9,652 nt of DNA from Paracoccaceae bacterium (GCA_015485375.1 WFTU01000173.1:1-9652); one strand, 5' to 3'; shown: positions 1 through 6,800, counted from the first letter of the stretch. Notes: generated by a model not told the origin, from the letters alone. Numbers and translations: made by a program.

Positions 1-545
1 CGCAAATCCGTGTTCAGACCGGTTCGGGTGAGCGGGCGCAAATCATGCACGCCGCTGATCGACACAATCTGTTTCAGCCGGTCCGCATAGGGGAAGTAGA
101 CGTCATCGCATCCCGCCCGTGTAACCAGATGCCCGCCCGCCGAATGTCCCGCCAGATGAATCGGCCCGTCGATGTCATCCGCCGCACGGGCAATCGCGCG
201 CACAACAGCACCGGTGATATCCCTGATCTCCACGTCGGGGCAGAGCCGGTAACCGGGCAGCATCACCGCCCAGCCATGCGTCAGCGGCCCCGCCGCCAGA
301 TGCGACCAGTAGGTATGGTCGAACGCCCGCCAGTAGCCCCCGTGCACAAACACCGCCAGCCCCTTCGGCGTGCCTTCGGGCCGGAACAGGTCGTAAACCT
401 CGCGCGGGTGGGTGCCATATGCCACGGTTTCCGGCGGATGTCCTTCGCGAAACGCGGCCGCCTTGGCCGCCCACATAGCGGGATACTCCGAAGCGCCGGA
501 GATATACCTGCCGTTCTGGTAGGCATCATCCCAGTCGGTAATCAT
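1..545 (-). CDS. Alpha/beta hydrolase, kynurenine formamidase (arylformamidase)-like; C-terminus cut off by the window edge
   Basis: The gene starts at ATG 545-543 and runs off the left edge, leaving 181 residues visible. A GAGGAG ribosome-binding site lies about 7 nt before the start. Residues 68-72 read HGGYW, the oxyanion-hole motif of the AFMID/esterase branch of alpha/beta hydrolases. Residues 133-138 read GHSAGG, the nucleophile elbow with Ser135 as the catalytic serine. Near the visible end, SISGVHDLRPL followed by TGLN resembles the arylformamidase pattern. The acid and histidine of the triad would lie in the missing part. Enzymes of this type hydrolyse N-formylkynurenine in tryptophan breakdown, but relatives include general carboxylesterases, so the substrate is inferred. 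No signal peptide is seen, so it is probably cytosolic. It is divergent from the RAM-domain gene that starts at 631. I am confident of the fold and less sure of the reaction. Confidence 0.85.
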   Translation of the reverse strand, partial: MITDWDDAYQNGRYISGASEYPAMWAAKAAAFREGHPPETVAYGTHPREVYDLFRPEGTPKGLAVFVHGGYWRAFDHTYWSHLAAGPLTHGWAVMLPGYRLCPDVEIRDITGAVVRAIARAADDIDGPIHLAGHSAGGHLVTRAGCDDVYFPYADRLKQIVSISGVHDLRPLTRTGLNTDL

Positions 546-630
546 CGCGCACTCCTCAATCGGGATTTCCATTGCTGCGCGAACAGGCTATCAAACACAC
601 AAGCATACACAACAGATAAAGAGGTTCGCC
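546..630. promoter_or_regulatory. Short divergent intergenic region
   Basis: These 85 nt separate the divergent hydrolase and RAM-domain genes, so both promoters would have to lie here unless they are internal to the genes. Ribosome-binding sites are visible at each side: GAGGAG for the hydrolase, and AAAGAGG about 6 nt before the ATG at 631. I see no convincing -35/-10 pair and no strong dyad. The promoter role is inferred from the gene layout only. Confidence 0.35.
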
Positions 631-867
631 ATGCAATGCGTTTTCGTTCAGCTACGCTGCACCTCGGGCAAAACATACGAGGTTGCCGACGCCATCTATG
701 ACCGCGAGATCGTGTCGGAGATGTATTCGACCAGCGGCGAATACGACCTGATGCTGAAGCTCTACATCCCCGCGGACGAGGATGTAGGCAAGTTCATAAA
801 CGACAAGCTGCTGGACATCCCGAACATCGACCGTTCGCTGACCACGCTGACGTTCAAGGCGTTCTAG
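631..867 (+). CDS. Stand-alone Lrp/AsnC ligand-binding (RAM) domain protein
   Basis: This 78-residue protein consists almost entirely of the Lrp/AsnC C-terminal effector-binding domain, a ferredoxin-like alpha/beta fold. The family pattern is clear: an N-terminal beta strand (QCVFVQLRC), a helix, then TSGEYDLMLKLY, which matches the usual tGeyDlll-type core, a second helix (DVGKFINDKLL), and IPNIDRSLTTLTF at the end. Full Lrp proteins are about 150 residues with an N-terminal helix-turn-helix; here no such domain is present upstream in the same frame. Known stand-alone RAM proteins form dimers or larger rings and bind amino acids. They may act by mixing with full-length Lrp proteins, but their roles are mostly unknown. 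The start is set by the AAAGAGG site and by the domain boundary. It is a neighbour of an arylformamidase-like gene and of an amino acid transporter, which suggests amino acid sensing. Confidence 0.9.
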   Translation: MQCVFVQLRCTSGKTYEVADAIYDREIVSEMYSTSGEYDLMLKLYIPADEDVGKFINDKLLDIPNIDRSLTTLTFKAF

Positions 868-900
868 CGCCTTTATGCCCCTGCCGGAGCATATAACAGC

Positions 901-1233
901 CTAGTTGTCGGTAACCTGCGCATTGCAGACCAGTTCGCTGGTGTTGCCGATTTCGATATAGACGGCTTGCCGGCTGGAGTTGAATACAAACTCCACCTCT
1001 GCCCCGTTGCCGACAACATTGCCGCGCACCGAAATATCGTTGACGCGATAGGTATCGAGTCGTGCCACCTGTATATTGTTGATATACATATGGCCGCCCC
1101 GCATACCGGAGTTGTCTTCATATAGCGTAAACAGCAGCGAGGTATTCCTGTCCGAACACTGGAATGCCATATCGGCCATTGCCATTGTAGAAAGCGAGGA
1201 AAATACCAACGCGGTTGCCAAAATCTTTTTCAT
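901..1233 (-). CDS. Small secreted protein of unknown function (110 aa, two cysteines)
   Basis: The family is not recognised. The chosen start at 1233 has an AGAGGTGAT ribosome-binding site just before it and gives a classic signal peptide: MKK, then a hydrophobic stretch, then a likely cut after TMAMA (residue 20). A longer in-frame start at 1311 would put another hydrophobic segment in front and lacks this signal, so I rejected it. The mature part of about 90 residues is rich in predicted beta-strand sequence and has two cysteines, Cys26 and Cys103, near its two ends. These could form one disulfide that closes a small beta fold in the periplasm. The gene follows livM in the same direction after 89 nt, so it could be the tail of the liv operon or have its own promoter. 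The segment looks more AT-rich than its neighbours. It converges with the RAM-domain gene, 33 nt away. Confidence 0.8.
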   Translation of the reverse strand: MKKILATALVFSSLSTMAMADMAFQCSDRNTSLLFTLYEDNSGMRGGHMYINNIQVARLDTYRVNDISVRGNVVGNGAEVEFVFNSSRQAVYIEIGNTSELVCNAQVTDN

Positions 1234-1258
1234 TCTATCACCTCTGGTTACTTCAACA

Positions 1259-1284
1259 TTTGCGGCGAATACCCGCCTTGCAAA
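1259..1284 (-). other. Stem-loop between livM and the small secreted gene
   Basis: On the plus strand TTTGC (1259-1263) and GGCG (1264-1267) pair with CGCC (1274-1277) and GCAAA (1280-1284). There is a 6-nt loop and a 2-nt bulge (TT, 1278-1279). On the minus-strand transcript this gives a 9-bp bulged stem in the gap between the livM stop and the next start. No T-tract follows it on either strand, so it is not a standard intrinsic terminator. It could protect the 3' end of the liv mRNA, or be part of the leader of the downstream gene. The pairing is seen; the function is inference. Confidence 0.4.
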
Positions 1285-1322
1285 GAATAGCACAATCAGA
1301 AGGATAGCCAAACAGAATCTGG

Positions 1323-2636
1323 TCAGCTCGGCCGCTCGCGCCCGCCTTTTTCCGGTATCAGGCCGCGCGGACTGAATCGCAGCACCAGCAGCAGGATCAC
1401 ACCCATCACGATCAGGCGCATATGCGGTGCCGATTTGATCAGGTGTTCCCTGAGCGCGCTGCCTTCATACATGCCCGATGTCACGAGGTTCATCAGCCAG
1501 CTTGCCGCCGGTTCCGCCTCGACCCAGACGAACCAGATCAGGAATCCGCCCAGCACCGCGCCCCAGTTGTTGCCGGAGCCACCGACAATCACCATCACCC
1601 AGATCAGGAAGGTATAGCGCAGCGGGTTGTATGTTCCCGGCGTGAACTGCCCGTCCATCGTGGTCATCATCGCGCCCGCAATGCCCACCACGGCGGAGCC
1701 GAGGATAAACACCTGCAAATGCCGTTTGGTGACGTCCTTGCCCATGGCCTCCGCCGCGTCACGGTTGTCGCGAATGGCGCGCATCATGCGGCCCCAGGGC
1801 GAATGTAGCGCCCGTTCCGACAGCCACAGGATCACCAGCAGCACGACGGCAAACAGACCGGCATAGGACAGCTTGACGAAGATCGAGGAGAATGACACCG
1901 GATCCGCACCGATCTTGTCCGCAAGGCTGACGAACCAGTCCGACTGTTGCAGGTTGATCTCTCGCGGAACCGGCCGGTCCAGTCCGGCAACGTTCTTCAC
2001 GCCGCGCGCCAGCCAGTCCTCGTTTTTCAGAACGGCAATGATGATCTCGGCAATCCCCAGCGTCGCAATCGCCAGATAGTCCGAGCGCAGGCCAAGGGCG
2101 ATCTTGCCGATCACCCATGCCACGCCTGCCGCCAGCAGACCACCCACGGGCCACGCCAGAATGATCGGCAGGCCAAGCCCGCCAAGGTAGCCGGTTTTGG
2201 CCGGATCAATCGCCTCGATGGCCTCGACAGCCGGGTCGAACACGGCGCGGGTGGCAAAGAAACCGGCCACCACAATCACAAGGATCGCCGGTTTGCGCCA
2301 GCGCCCCGTCATCTTGCGGCTGGCGATGGTCGCGGCGGCGATGGTGATGCCCAGCACTATGATCGACGCGCCGATACCGGCACCGCCCGCGGCCCATGCC
2401 TCGGGCACCGGCGGTTTGGAAACCAGCACCGCGGCCAGCCCGCCAAGCGCGGTAAAGCCGACGATACCGACGTTGAACAGCCCCGCATACCCCCACTGGA
2501 TATTGACGCCGAGCGCCATGATCGCCGAGATCACACAGAAATTGAGAATGGTAAGCGCCACCGACCAGCTTTGCGCAAAGCCGACAAAGGCGATAAGGGC
2601 AAACATGCCCGCGAACAGAAGCACATTGCGGTTCAT
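1323..2636 (-). CDS. livM: Branched-chain amino acid-type ABC transporter permease LivM
   Basis: This is one of the two inner-membrane channel subunits of a HAAT-family amino acid importer. The 437 residues are strongly hydrophobic with many membrane segments. Family landmarks in order: ALGVNIQWGYAGLFNVG (about 41-57), LRSDYLAIATLG (183-194), and the cytoplasmic EAA-type coupling loop AIRDNRDAAEAMGKDVTKRH (287-306), which docks on LivG/LivF. These are followed by VGGSGNNWGAVLGG (351-364) and the C-terminal FSPRGLIPEK that is common in LivM. Many LivM proteins are about 300-360 residues. The extra length here is mainly a segment between about residues 75 and 178 with additional hydrophobic stretches. 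The start ATG overlaps the livH stop by 4 nt (ATGA, 2633-2636), so translation is probably coupled. It is the last transporter gene of the operon. Confidence 0.95.
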   Translation of the reverse strand: MNRNVLLFAGMFALIAFVGFAQSWSVALTILNFCVISAIMALGVNIQWGYAGLFNVGIVGFTALGGLAAVLVSKPPVPEAWAAGGAGIGASIIVLGITIAAATIASRKMTGRWRKPAILVIVVAGFFATRAVFDPAVEAIEAIDPAKTGYLGGLGLPIILAWPVGGLLAAGVAWVIGKIALGLRSDYLAIATLGIAEIIIAVLKNEDWLARGVKNVAGLDRPVPREINLQQSDWFVSLADKIGADPVSFSSIFVKLSYAGLFAVVLLVILWLSERALHSPWGRMMRAIRDNRDAAEAMGKDVTKRHLQVFILGSAVVGIAGAMMTTMDGQFTPGTYNPLRYTFLIWVMVIVGGSGNNWGAVLGGFLIWFVWVEAEPAASWLMNLVTSGMYEGSALREHLIKSAPHMRLIVMGVILLLVLRFSPRGLIPEKGGRERPS

Positions 2637-3646
2637 AGCACTTTCCCCTTGAAGATACCCGTCGGCCTTATCAGCAACACCAGCACAAGGATCACGAAGG
2701 AGACGGCGAATTTATAGTCGGTGGACAGAAGCTGCACCAACCCCTCCGGCTCCAGATTTTCCGGCAGCAGATAGCCGAGGAATCTTTTGTAGGCATAGGT
2801 GATCGTAACCTCAGAAAACGCCACGACAAACCCGCCGGCAATCGCGCCCAGCGGATTGCCCAGCCCGCCGACAATGGCGGAGGCAAAGATCGGCAGCAGC
2901 AACTGGAAATAGGTGAACGGCTTGAAGCTCTTGTCCAGCCCGTAAAGCGTCCCCGCAATCGTCGCCAGCGCCGCCGCGATGATCCATGTAATCATCACCA
3001 CCTTTTCGGGCGAGATCCCCGACAGCAATGCCAGATCCTCGTTATCGGAATAGGCCCGCATGGCCTTGCCGGTGCGCGACTTCTGCAAAAACCAGAACAG
3101 CGCGATCACCACGATGATGGCAATCCCCAGCGTCAGCCCCTGCGAAACCTTGATCGTCAGCCCCTCGGACAGCCCCGTCGCCGCCTTGAACTCCCTGGCC
3201 TTGAGGATAAAGCGCTGCCCGTCGGCAAAACGCTGGTCGTTCGGGCCGATAATAAACCGCACGATGCCGTTCATCACGAACATCACCCCGACCGAGGCCA
3301 TGACAAACACGATCGAGGGCGATCGCTGTTTTCGATAGAACTTGTAGACCAGCCGGTCCGTCGCCAGCAGCATCCCGATGGTCGCCAGTATCCCGAAGGG
3401 CAGGGCGAGCAGCGCCGTGGGCAGCGGATCAATGGAAATCCCCATCGACTGGAACCACCATGTAAACAGGATCACCACCATCGTGCCGAAGGCCATCGTA
3501 TCGCCGTGGGCAAAGTTGGAGAACCGCAGGATACCGAATACCAGCGTCACCCCCAGCGCCCCGAGCGCCAGTTGCGAGCCATAGGCCAAGCCGGGAACGA
3601 TGACATAGTTGCCCAACAGGACAATCGCGTTGAGAAGGTCTTCCAT
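2633..3646 (-). CDS. livH: Branched-chain amino acid-type ABC transporter permease LivH
   Basis: This is the second channel subunit, partner of LivM. The 337 residues carry multiple membrane segments. The N-terminal part contains the LivH signature region: YGSQLALGALGVTLVFGILR (22-41), then FSNFAHGDTMAFG (42-54). The coupling loop is TGKAMRAYSDNEDLALLSGI (192-211) followed by a conserved hydrophobic helix. GGLGNPLGAIAGG (260-272) is the conserved late loop, and the protein ends with LIRPTGIFKGKVL, typical of the family. It is somewhat longer than common LivH proteins (about 290-310), with extra residues around 136-165 and 288-312. It starts 1 nt after the stop of the small secreted gene (TAA-A-ATG), and its stop TGA overlaps the livM start. 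This arrangement suggests coupled translation of all three genes. Confidence 0.95.
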   Translation of the reverse strand: MEDLLNAIVLLGNYVIVPGLAYGSQLALGALGVTLVFGILRFSNFAHGDTMAFGTMVVILFTWWFQSMGISIDPLPTALLALPFGILATIGMLLATDRLVYKFYRKQRSPSIVFVMASVGVMFVMNGIVRFIIGPNDQRFADGQRFILKAREFKAATGLSEGLTIKVSQGLTLGIAIIVVIALFWFLQKSRTGKAMRAYSDNEDLALLSGISPEKVVMITWIIAAALATIAGTLYGLDKSFKPFTYFQLLLPIFASAIVGGLGNPLGAIAGGFVVAFSEVTITYAYKRFLGYLLPENLEPEGLVQLLSTDYKFAVSFVILVLVLLIRPTGIFKGKVL

Positions 3647-3647
3647 T

Positions 3648-4055
3648 TTATTCTTCCAGCCTGACGGCGCATTTGCCGGTCATGAATGCCGGTGCAATAT
3701 TCTCCACAGTGGAAAAATTGGCGGCGGTTTTCGTCAGCAGGAACCCGTCCTCGGGCGTAAACTGCAGCAGATATGTATACCCGTCGGATTCCCAGTAGGT
3801 AAGGTTTGCGGCAAAATCCAGCGTGGTTTCCAGACTGGTATCGTCCGGACCGAGCAGGAGCCAGCGTTTGTCACTGGTCAGCGTCAGGTCGATCCGTTCA
3901 ACGGAGGCCGGCGGCCCGCATTCCTGTCCGAGCGTGCAGACCTGCTCGACCCGGCAGGAGGTAATGATCCGTCCGGATTGTGCCGATGCGGGGCCGCTGA
4001 ATATCGCGGTTATCGCGAAAAGCGCCGGAAGCAGTATTGAAAACGGTATTTTCAT
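3648..4055 (-). CDS. Small secreted four-cysteine protein of unknown function embedded in the liv operon
   Basis: I do not recognise the family. The 135 residues begin with a clear signal peptide: MK, a hydrophobic core to about residue 20, and a likely cut after GPASA (residue 25). The mature part of about 110 residues has four cysteines (34, 40, 46 and 129), enough for two disulfides in the periplasm, and looks beta-rich (for example IDLTLTSDKRWLLLG and GYTYLLQFT). The start at 4055 is preferred over an in-frame start at 4163. The upstream start would overlap livF deeply and add a non-hydrophobic leader, while 4055 follows the livF stop by 1 nt (TGA-G-ATG) with a G-rich ribosome-binding stretch in the livF end. 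Its own stop is 1 nt before the livH start. Being co-translated with the transporter suggests a link to it, such as helping LivK or the permease, but this is inference. Confidence 0.85.
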   Translation of the reverse strand: MKIPFSILLPALFAITAIFSGPASAQSGRIITSCRVEQVCTLGQECGPPASVERIDLTLTSDKRWLLLGPDDTSLETTLDFAANLTYWESDGYTYLLQFTPEDGFLLTKTAANFSTVENIAPAFMTGKCAVRLEE

Positions 4056-4056
4056 C

Positions 4057-4761
4057 TCATCCCCCCAGAAACGATTTGCGAACTTCGGGGTTGGCCAGCA
4101 ACGCGGCCCCCGTGTCCGTGAAACGGTTGCGGCCCTGCACCAGAACATAGCCCTTGTCGGCAATGTTCAGCGCCTGCCGTGCGTTCTGCTCCACCATCAG
4201 GATGGCAATGCCGGTGCGTGCCACCTCGATAATCCGGTCGAACAGCTCGTCCATGACGATGGGCGAGACCCCCGCCGTCGGCTCGTCAAGCATCAGCACC
4301 TTGGGCTTTGTCATCAGCGCGCGTCCAACGGCCACCTGCTGCCGCTGCCCGCCGGACAGCTCCCCCGCCGGCTGCTTGCGTTTTTCCTCGAGGATCGGGA
4401 ACAGGTGGAACACCTGCTCCATCGTCCCGGTAAAATCGTCCTCTCGGATATAGGCCCCCATTTCGAGGTTCTCCTGCACCGTCATCGAGGTGAAAACATT
4501 GTGGTTCTGCGGCACAAATCCCATGCCCGCCTTCACGCGGTCCTGCGGGGAGAGGCCGGTAATGTCCTGCCCGTCCAGCATCACGCGCCCCTCGCGCAGG
4601 TCCAGCATCCCGAAAACCGCCTTCATCGCTGTCGATTTGCCCGCGCCGTTCGGCCCGACGATCACCGCGATCTCGCCCTTTTCCACTGCAATGGTGCAGT
4701 CATGCAGAATATCCGCGCCGCCATAGCCGCCGGTCATATGCTCGCCGATTAGGAAACTCAT
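4057..4761 (-). CDS. livF: Branched-chain amino acid-type ABC transporter ATP-binding protein LivF
   Basis: This is a cytoplasmic ATPase subunit that pairs with LivG and drives LivHM. The 234 residues fit the family length. Landmarks: Walker A GPNGAGKS (36-43), Q-loop VPQNHNVF with Gln85, ABC signature LSGGQ (135-139), and Walker B VLMLDEP (155-161) followed by TAGVSP. The switch position is VEQNA (190-194), with Gln instead of His, as is usual in LivF proteins and not a defect. The start ATG overlaps the livG stop by 4 nt (ATGA, 4758-4761). It ends 1 nt before the small secreted gene. The assignment to LivF rather than LivG rests on the PTAGVSP and VEQNA motifs and the shorter length. Confidence 0.95.
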   Translation of the reverse strand: MSFLIGEHMTGGYGGADILHDCTIAVEKGEIAVIVGPNGAGKSTAMKAVFGMLDLREGRVMLDGQDITGLSPQDRVKAGMGFVPQNHNVFTSMTVQENLEMGAYIREDDFTGTMEQVFHLFPILEEKRKQPAGELSGGQRQQVAVGRALMTKPKVLMLDEPTAGVSPIVMDELFDRIIEVARTGIAILMVEQNARQALNIADKGYVLVQGRNRFTDTGAALLANPEVRKSFLGG

Positions 4762-5543
4762 GCCTCTGCCCCCACGGTCTTGTTTTTCAGGCCGGTGCCG
4801 AGATAGGCCTCGATCACCGCCTCGTTGTTCTTGACCTCTTCGGCCGTGCCTTCGGCCAGCACCTTGCCCTCGGCCATACAGATCACCGGATCACACAGGC
4901 GGCCGATGAAATCCATGTCGTGTTCGATCATGCAGAAGGTATAGCCGCGTTCCTTGTTCAGCCGCAGGATAGCATCGCCGATGGTGTTGAGCAGCGTGCG
5001 GTTCACGCCGGCGCCGACCTCGTCCAGAAACACGATCTTGGCGTCCACCATCATGGTGCGCCCCAGCTCCAGCAGTTTTTTCTGCCCGCCGGACAGGTTC
5101 CCCGCCAGTTCGTCCGCCACATGGGAAATTTCGAGGAACTCGATCACCTCGTCCGCCTTGCGCCGCACTTCCTCTTCCTGCGCGCGCACGGCCTTGCCCT
5201 TGAACCAGGTGTTCCACAGGGTCTCCCCCGGTTGCCCGCCCGGAACCATCATCAGGTTCTCGCGCACCGTCAGGGTCGAAAATTCATGTGCAATCTGGAA
5301 GGTCCGCAGCAGCCCCTTGCCGAACAGCTCGTGCGGCGTCAGGCCGGTGATGTCCTCGTCGTCCAGATAGACCTTGCCCGATGTCGGCGTGTAATGACCG
5401 GCGATCACGTTGAACAGCGTGGTCTTGCCCGCGCCGTTCGGTCCGATCAGTCCGGTAATCGAGCCGGTGGCGATTTCAAGACTGGTGCCATCCACCGCCC
5501 TGATGCCGCCGAAATGCATATGCAGGTTTTCGACCCGTATCAT
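4758..5543 (-). CDS. livG: Branched-chain amino acid-type ABC transporter ATP-binding protein LivG
   Basis: This is the second ATPase subunit, 261 residues. Landmarks: Walker A GPNGAGKT (34-41), Q-loop LRTFQIAHEFSTLTVRENL with Gln83, a LivG-type insertion of about 40 residues after it (about 100-140), signature LSGGQ (150-154), Walker B KIVFLDEV (169-176), and the H-loop IEHDM with His208. The FGGIRAVDG start and the MIEHDMDF segment are typical of LivG. The Walker B aspartate and catalytic glutamate are present, but the usual following proline is valine (DEVGAGVN, 174-181). The start at 5543 has a GAGGGG ribosome-binding site about 6 nt before it. It lies downstream of the terminator-like hairpin after livK and is the first of the tightly coupled genes. 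Confidence 0.95.
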   Translation of the reverse strand: MIRVENLHMHFGGIRAVDGTSLEIATGSITGLIGPNGAGKTTLFNVIAGHYTPTSGKVYLDDEDITGLTPHELFGKGLLRTFQIAHEFSTLTVRENLMMVPGGQPGETLWNTWFKGKAVRAQEEEVRRKADEVIEFLEISHVADELAGNLSGGQKKLLELGRTMMVDAKIVFLDEVGAGVNRTLLNTIGDAILRLNKERGYTFCMIEHDMDFIGRLCDPVICMAEGKVLAEGTAEEVKNNEAVIEAYLGTGLKNKTVGAEA

Positions 5544-5563
5544 ATCTTGCCCCTCAAATACGC

Positions 5564-5593
5564 AAAACAGCCCGAAAAACTCCGGGCTGTTTT
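5564..5593 (-). terminator. Intrinsic terminator or attenuator between livK and livG
   Basis: AAAACAGCCCG (5564-5574) and CGGGCTGTTTT (5583-5593) form a perfect 11-bp stem with an 8-nt loop. On the minus strand the stem ends in TTTT just after the GC-rich part, beginning about 20 nt beyond the livK stop and about 20 nt before the livG start. This fits a leaky intrinsic terminator, or a 3'-end stabiliser, that keeps binding-protein mRNA more abundant than permease and ATPase mRNA, as known for other binding-protein operons. The arms are A/T-symmetric, so it might also work on the other strand. The read-through level cannot be judged from sequence. Confidence 0.8.
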
Positions 5594-5612
5594 ATTTCTG
5601 TAACGTCGAACC

Positions 5613-6800
5613 TTAGCGGATGCGCTGGGTTACGAATTTACCGTCGATGATTTCGTATTCCTGATAGGAACCGGCAGCTTCGCCCGGTCCGATCAGTTCA
5701 ACACCGGAAGCACCTTCATAATCGACCTCGCCACCGTCGGCCAGAATCTGCAGCGCCTTGTCCAGTTCACCCGGATAGATCTTCTCGCCCGGAGCATTGG
5801 CAACGTTCAGCACATTGGCCGCGATGCTTGCGCGATCGGCGGAACCGCCGGCCTGAATGGCCAGTGCGATCAGGGCCGCTGCGTCATAGCTTTCAGCCGT
5901 GAACGGACCGTCCGGCGTATCGGCAACACCTTCGAGCATGCCAACCAGCGTTTTCGCGCCTTCGCCAGCGGAACCCGGCTGCGTGCCGATGGAACCGTTG
6001 AGGTCGGGGCCGATAGCCTCGATCAGCGCGTCGGATTTCATGCCGTCGCCCATAACGAATGTATCGAACGCACCGGAATCGAGCGATGCCTGGATGATAC
6101 CTTTACCACCCTGGTCCGCATAACCCAGAACCGCGAGGATATCGCCACCGGCAGATGCCAGCGCGCCAACCTCGGCGGAGTAGTCCGCTTTGCCGTCTTC
6201 ATGGGCTGCGGAAATGGTGATGGTGCCGCCCGCTGCCTTGAAGGCATTCTCGAACGCATCGGCCAGACCTTTACCATAGTCGTTGTTGGTGTAGGTCACG
6301 GCAACTTCCTTGATGCCCTTGTCCATCAGCACATCGGCCATAACCTGACCCTGACGCGCATCGGAAGGCGCGGTGCGGAAGAACAGGCCGTTGTCGTCGA
6401 TGCTGGACAGCGCCGGAGAGGTCGCGGAGGGCGAGATCATCACAACGCCGTTCGGAACGGCCACGTTGGATGCAATCGCACCGGTCACACCGGAACAGTC
6501 GGCGCCCATGATGGCGGCCACGTTGTCGGAGGTAATCAGACGCTCGGCCACGGCGGTCGCTGCGGCGGAGTCGATGCAGGTGGAGTCACCGCGAACCGAA
6601 ACAAGCGTAGCCCCGTCCAGCAGCTTGCCGGAGTCGTTGACTTCCTTCATGGCCAGTTCGGCAGCCGCACCCATATCCGGTGTCAGCGACTCGATCGGGC
6701 CGGTGAAGCCGAGGATAACCCCGACGTTGATGCTGTCGCCCGCATAGGACGTTGTCGCGATGAGCGCCGAAGCGGCTGTCGCCAAAAGCAGTTTTTTCAT
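5613..6800 (-). CDS. livK: Branched-chain/polar amino acid-type periplasmic substrate-binding protein (LivK-like)
   Basis: This is the periplasmic receptor of the importer encoded downstream. The 395 residues start with a signal peptide (MKKLLLATAASALIATTSYA, cut likely after residue 20). The mature protein follows the type I periplasmic-binding (leucine/isoleucine/valine) fold: INVGVILGFTGPIE (24-37), a helix with GAAAELAMKEVN (44-55), SPSATSPALS (123-132), FFRTAPSDARQGQVMA (140-155), and TYTNNDYGKGLADAF (169-183). Cys75 and Cys102 could form the disulfide known in LIV-binding proteins. The start at 6800 is set by the signal peptide and a GGGAGAA ribosome-binding site about 7 nt upstream; the in-frame extension to 7058 would run into tupB and has no signal peptide in front. 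The exact ligand (branched-chain amino acid, other amino acid or amide) cannot be read from the sequence. Confidence 0.93.
   Translation of the reverse strand: MKKLLLATAASALIATTSYAGDSINVGVILGFTGPIESLTPDMGAAAELAMKEVNDSGKLLDGATLVSVRGDSTCIDSAAATAVAERLITSDNVAAIMGADCSGVTGAIASNVAVPNGVVMISPSATSPALSSIDDNGLFFRTAPSDARQGQVMADVLMDKGIKEVAVTYTNNDYGKGLADAFENAFKAAGGTITISAAHEDGKADYSAEVGALASAGGDILAVLGYADQGGKGIIQASLDSGAFDTFVMGDGMKSDALIEAIGPDLNGSIGTQPGSAGEGAKTLVGMLEGVADTPDGPFTAESYDAAALIALAIQAGGSADRASIAANVLNVANAPGEKIYPGELDKALQILADGGEVDYEGASGVELIGPGEAAGSYQEYEIIDGKFVTQRIR

Noticed and set aside
874..893. Weak hairpin TATGC...GCATA between the convergent RAM-domain and secreted genes as a terminator
   Set aside because: Only 5 bp of clean stem and no T-tract on either side; it could be chance.
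1234..1311. Longer start at 1311 for the small secreted protein after livM
   Set aside because: It begins with a hydrophobic stretch, but the AGAGGTGAT site and the clean MKK signal peptide support 1233.
1947..2717. Long plus-strand frame (256 codons) opposite livM and livH
   Set aside because: It is antisense to well-supported permease genes and its Arg/His/Gln-rich translation matches no recognisable protein pattern.
4056..4163. Longer start for the small secreted protein at 4163
   Set aside because: It overlaps livF deeply and buries the signal peptide; the start at 4055 fits the tight operon spacing.
3823..4752. Long plus-strand frame (309 codons) opposite livF
   Set aside because: It is a shadow of livF, which has all ABC ATPase motifs on the minus strand.
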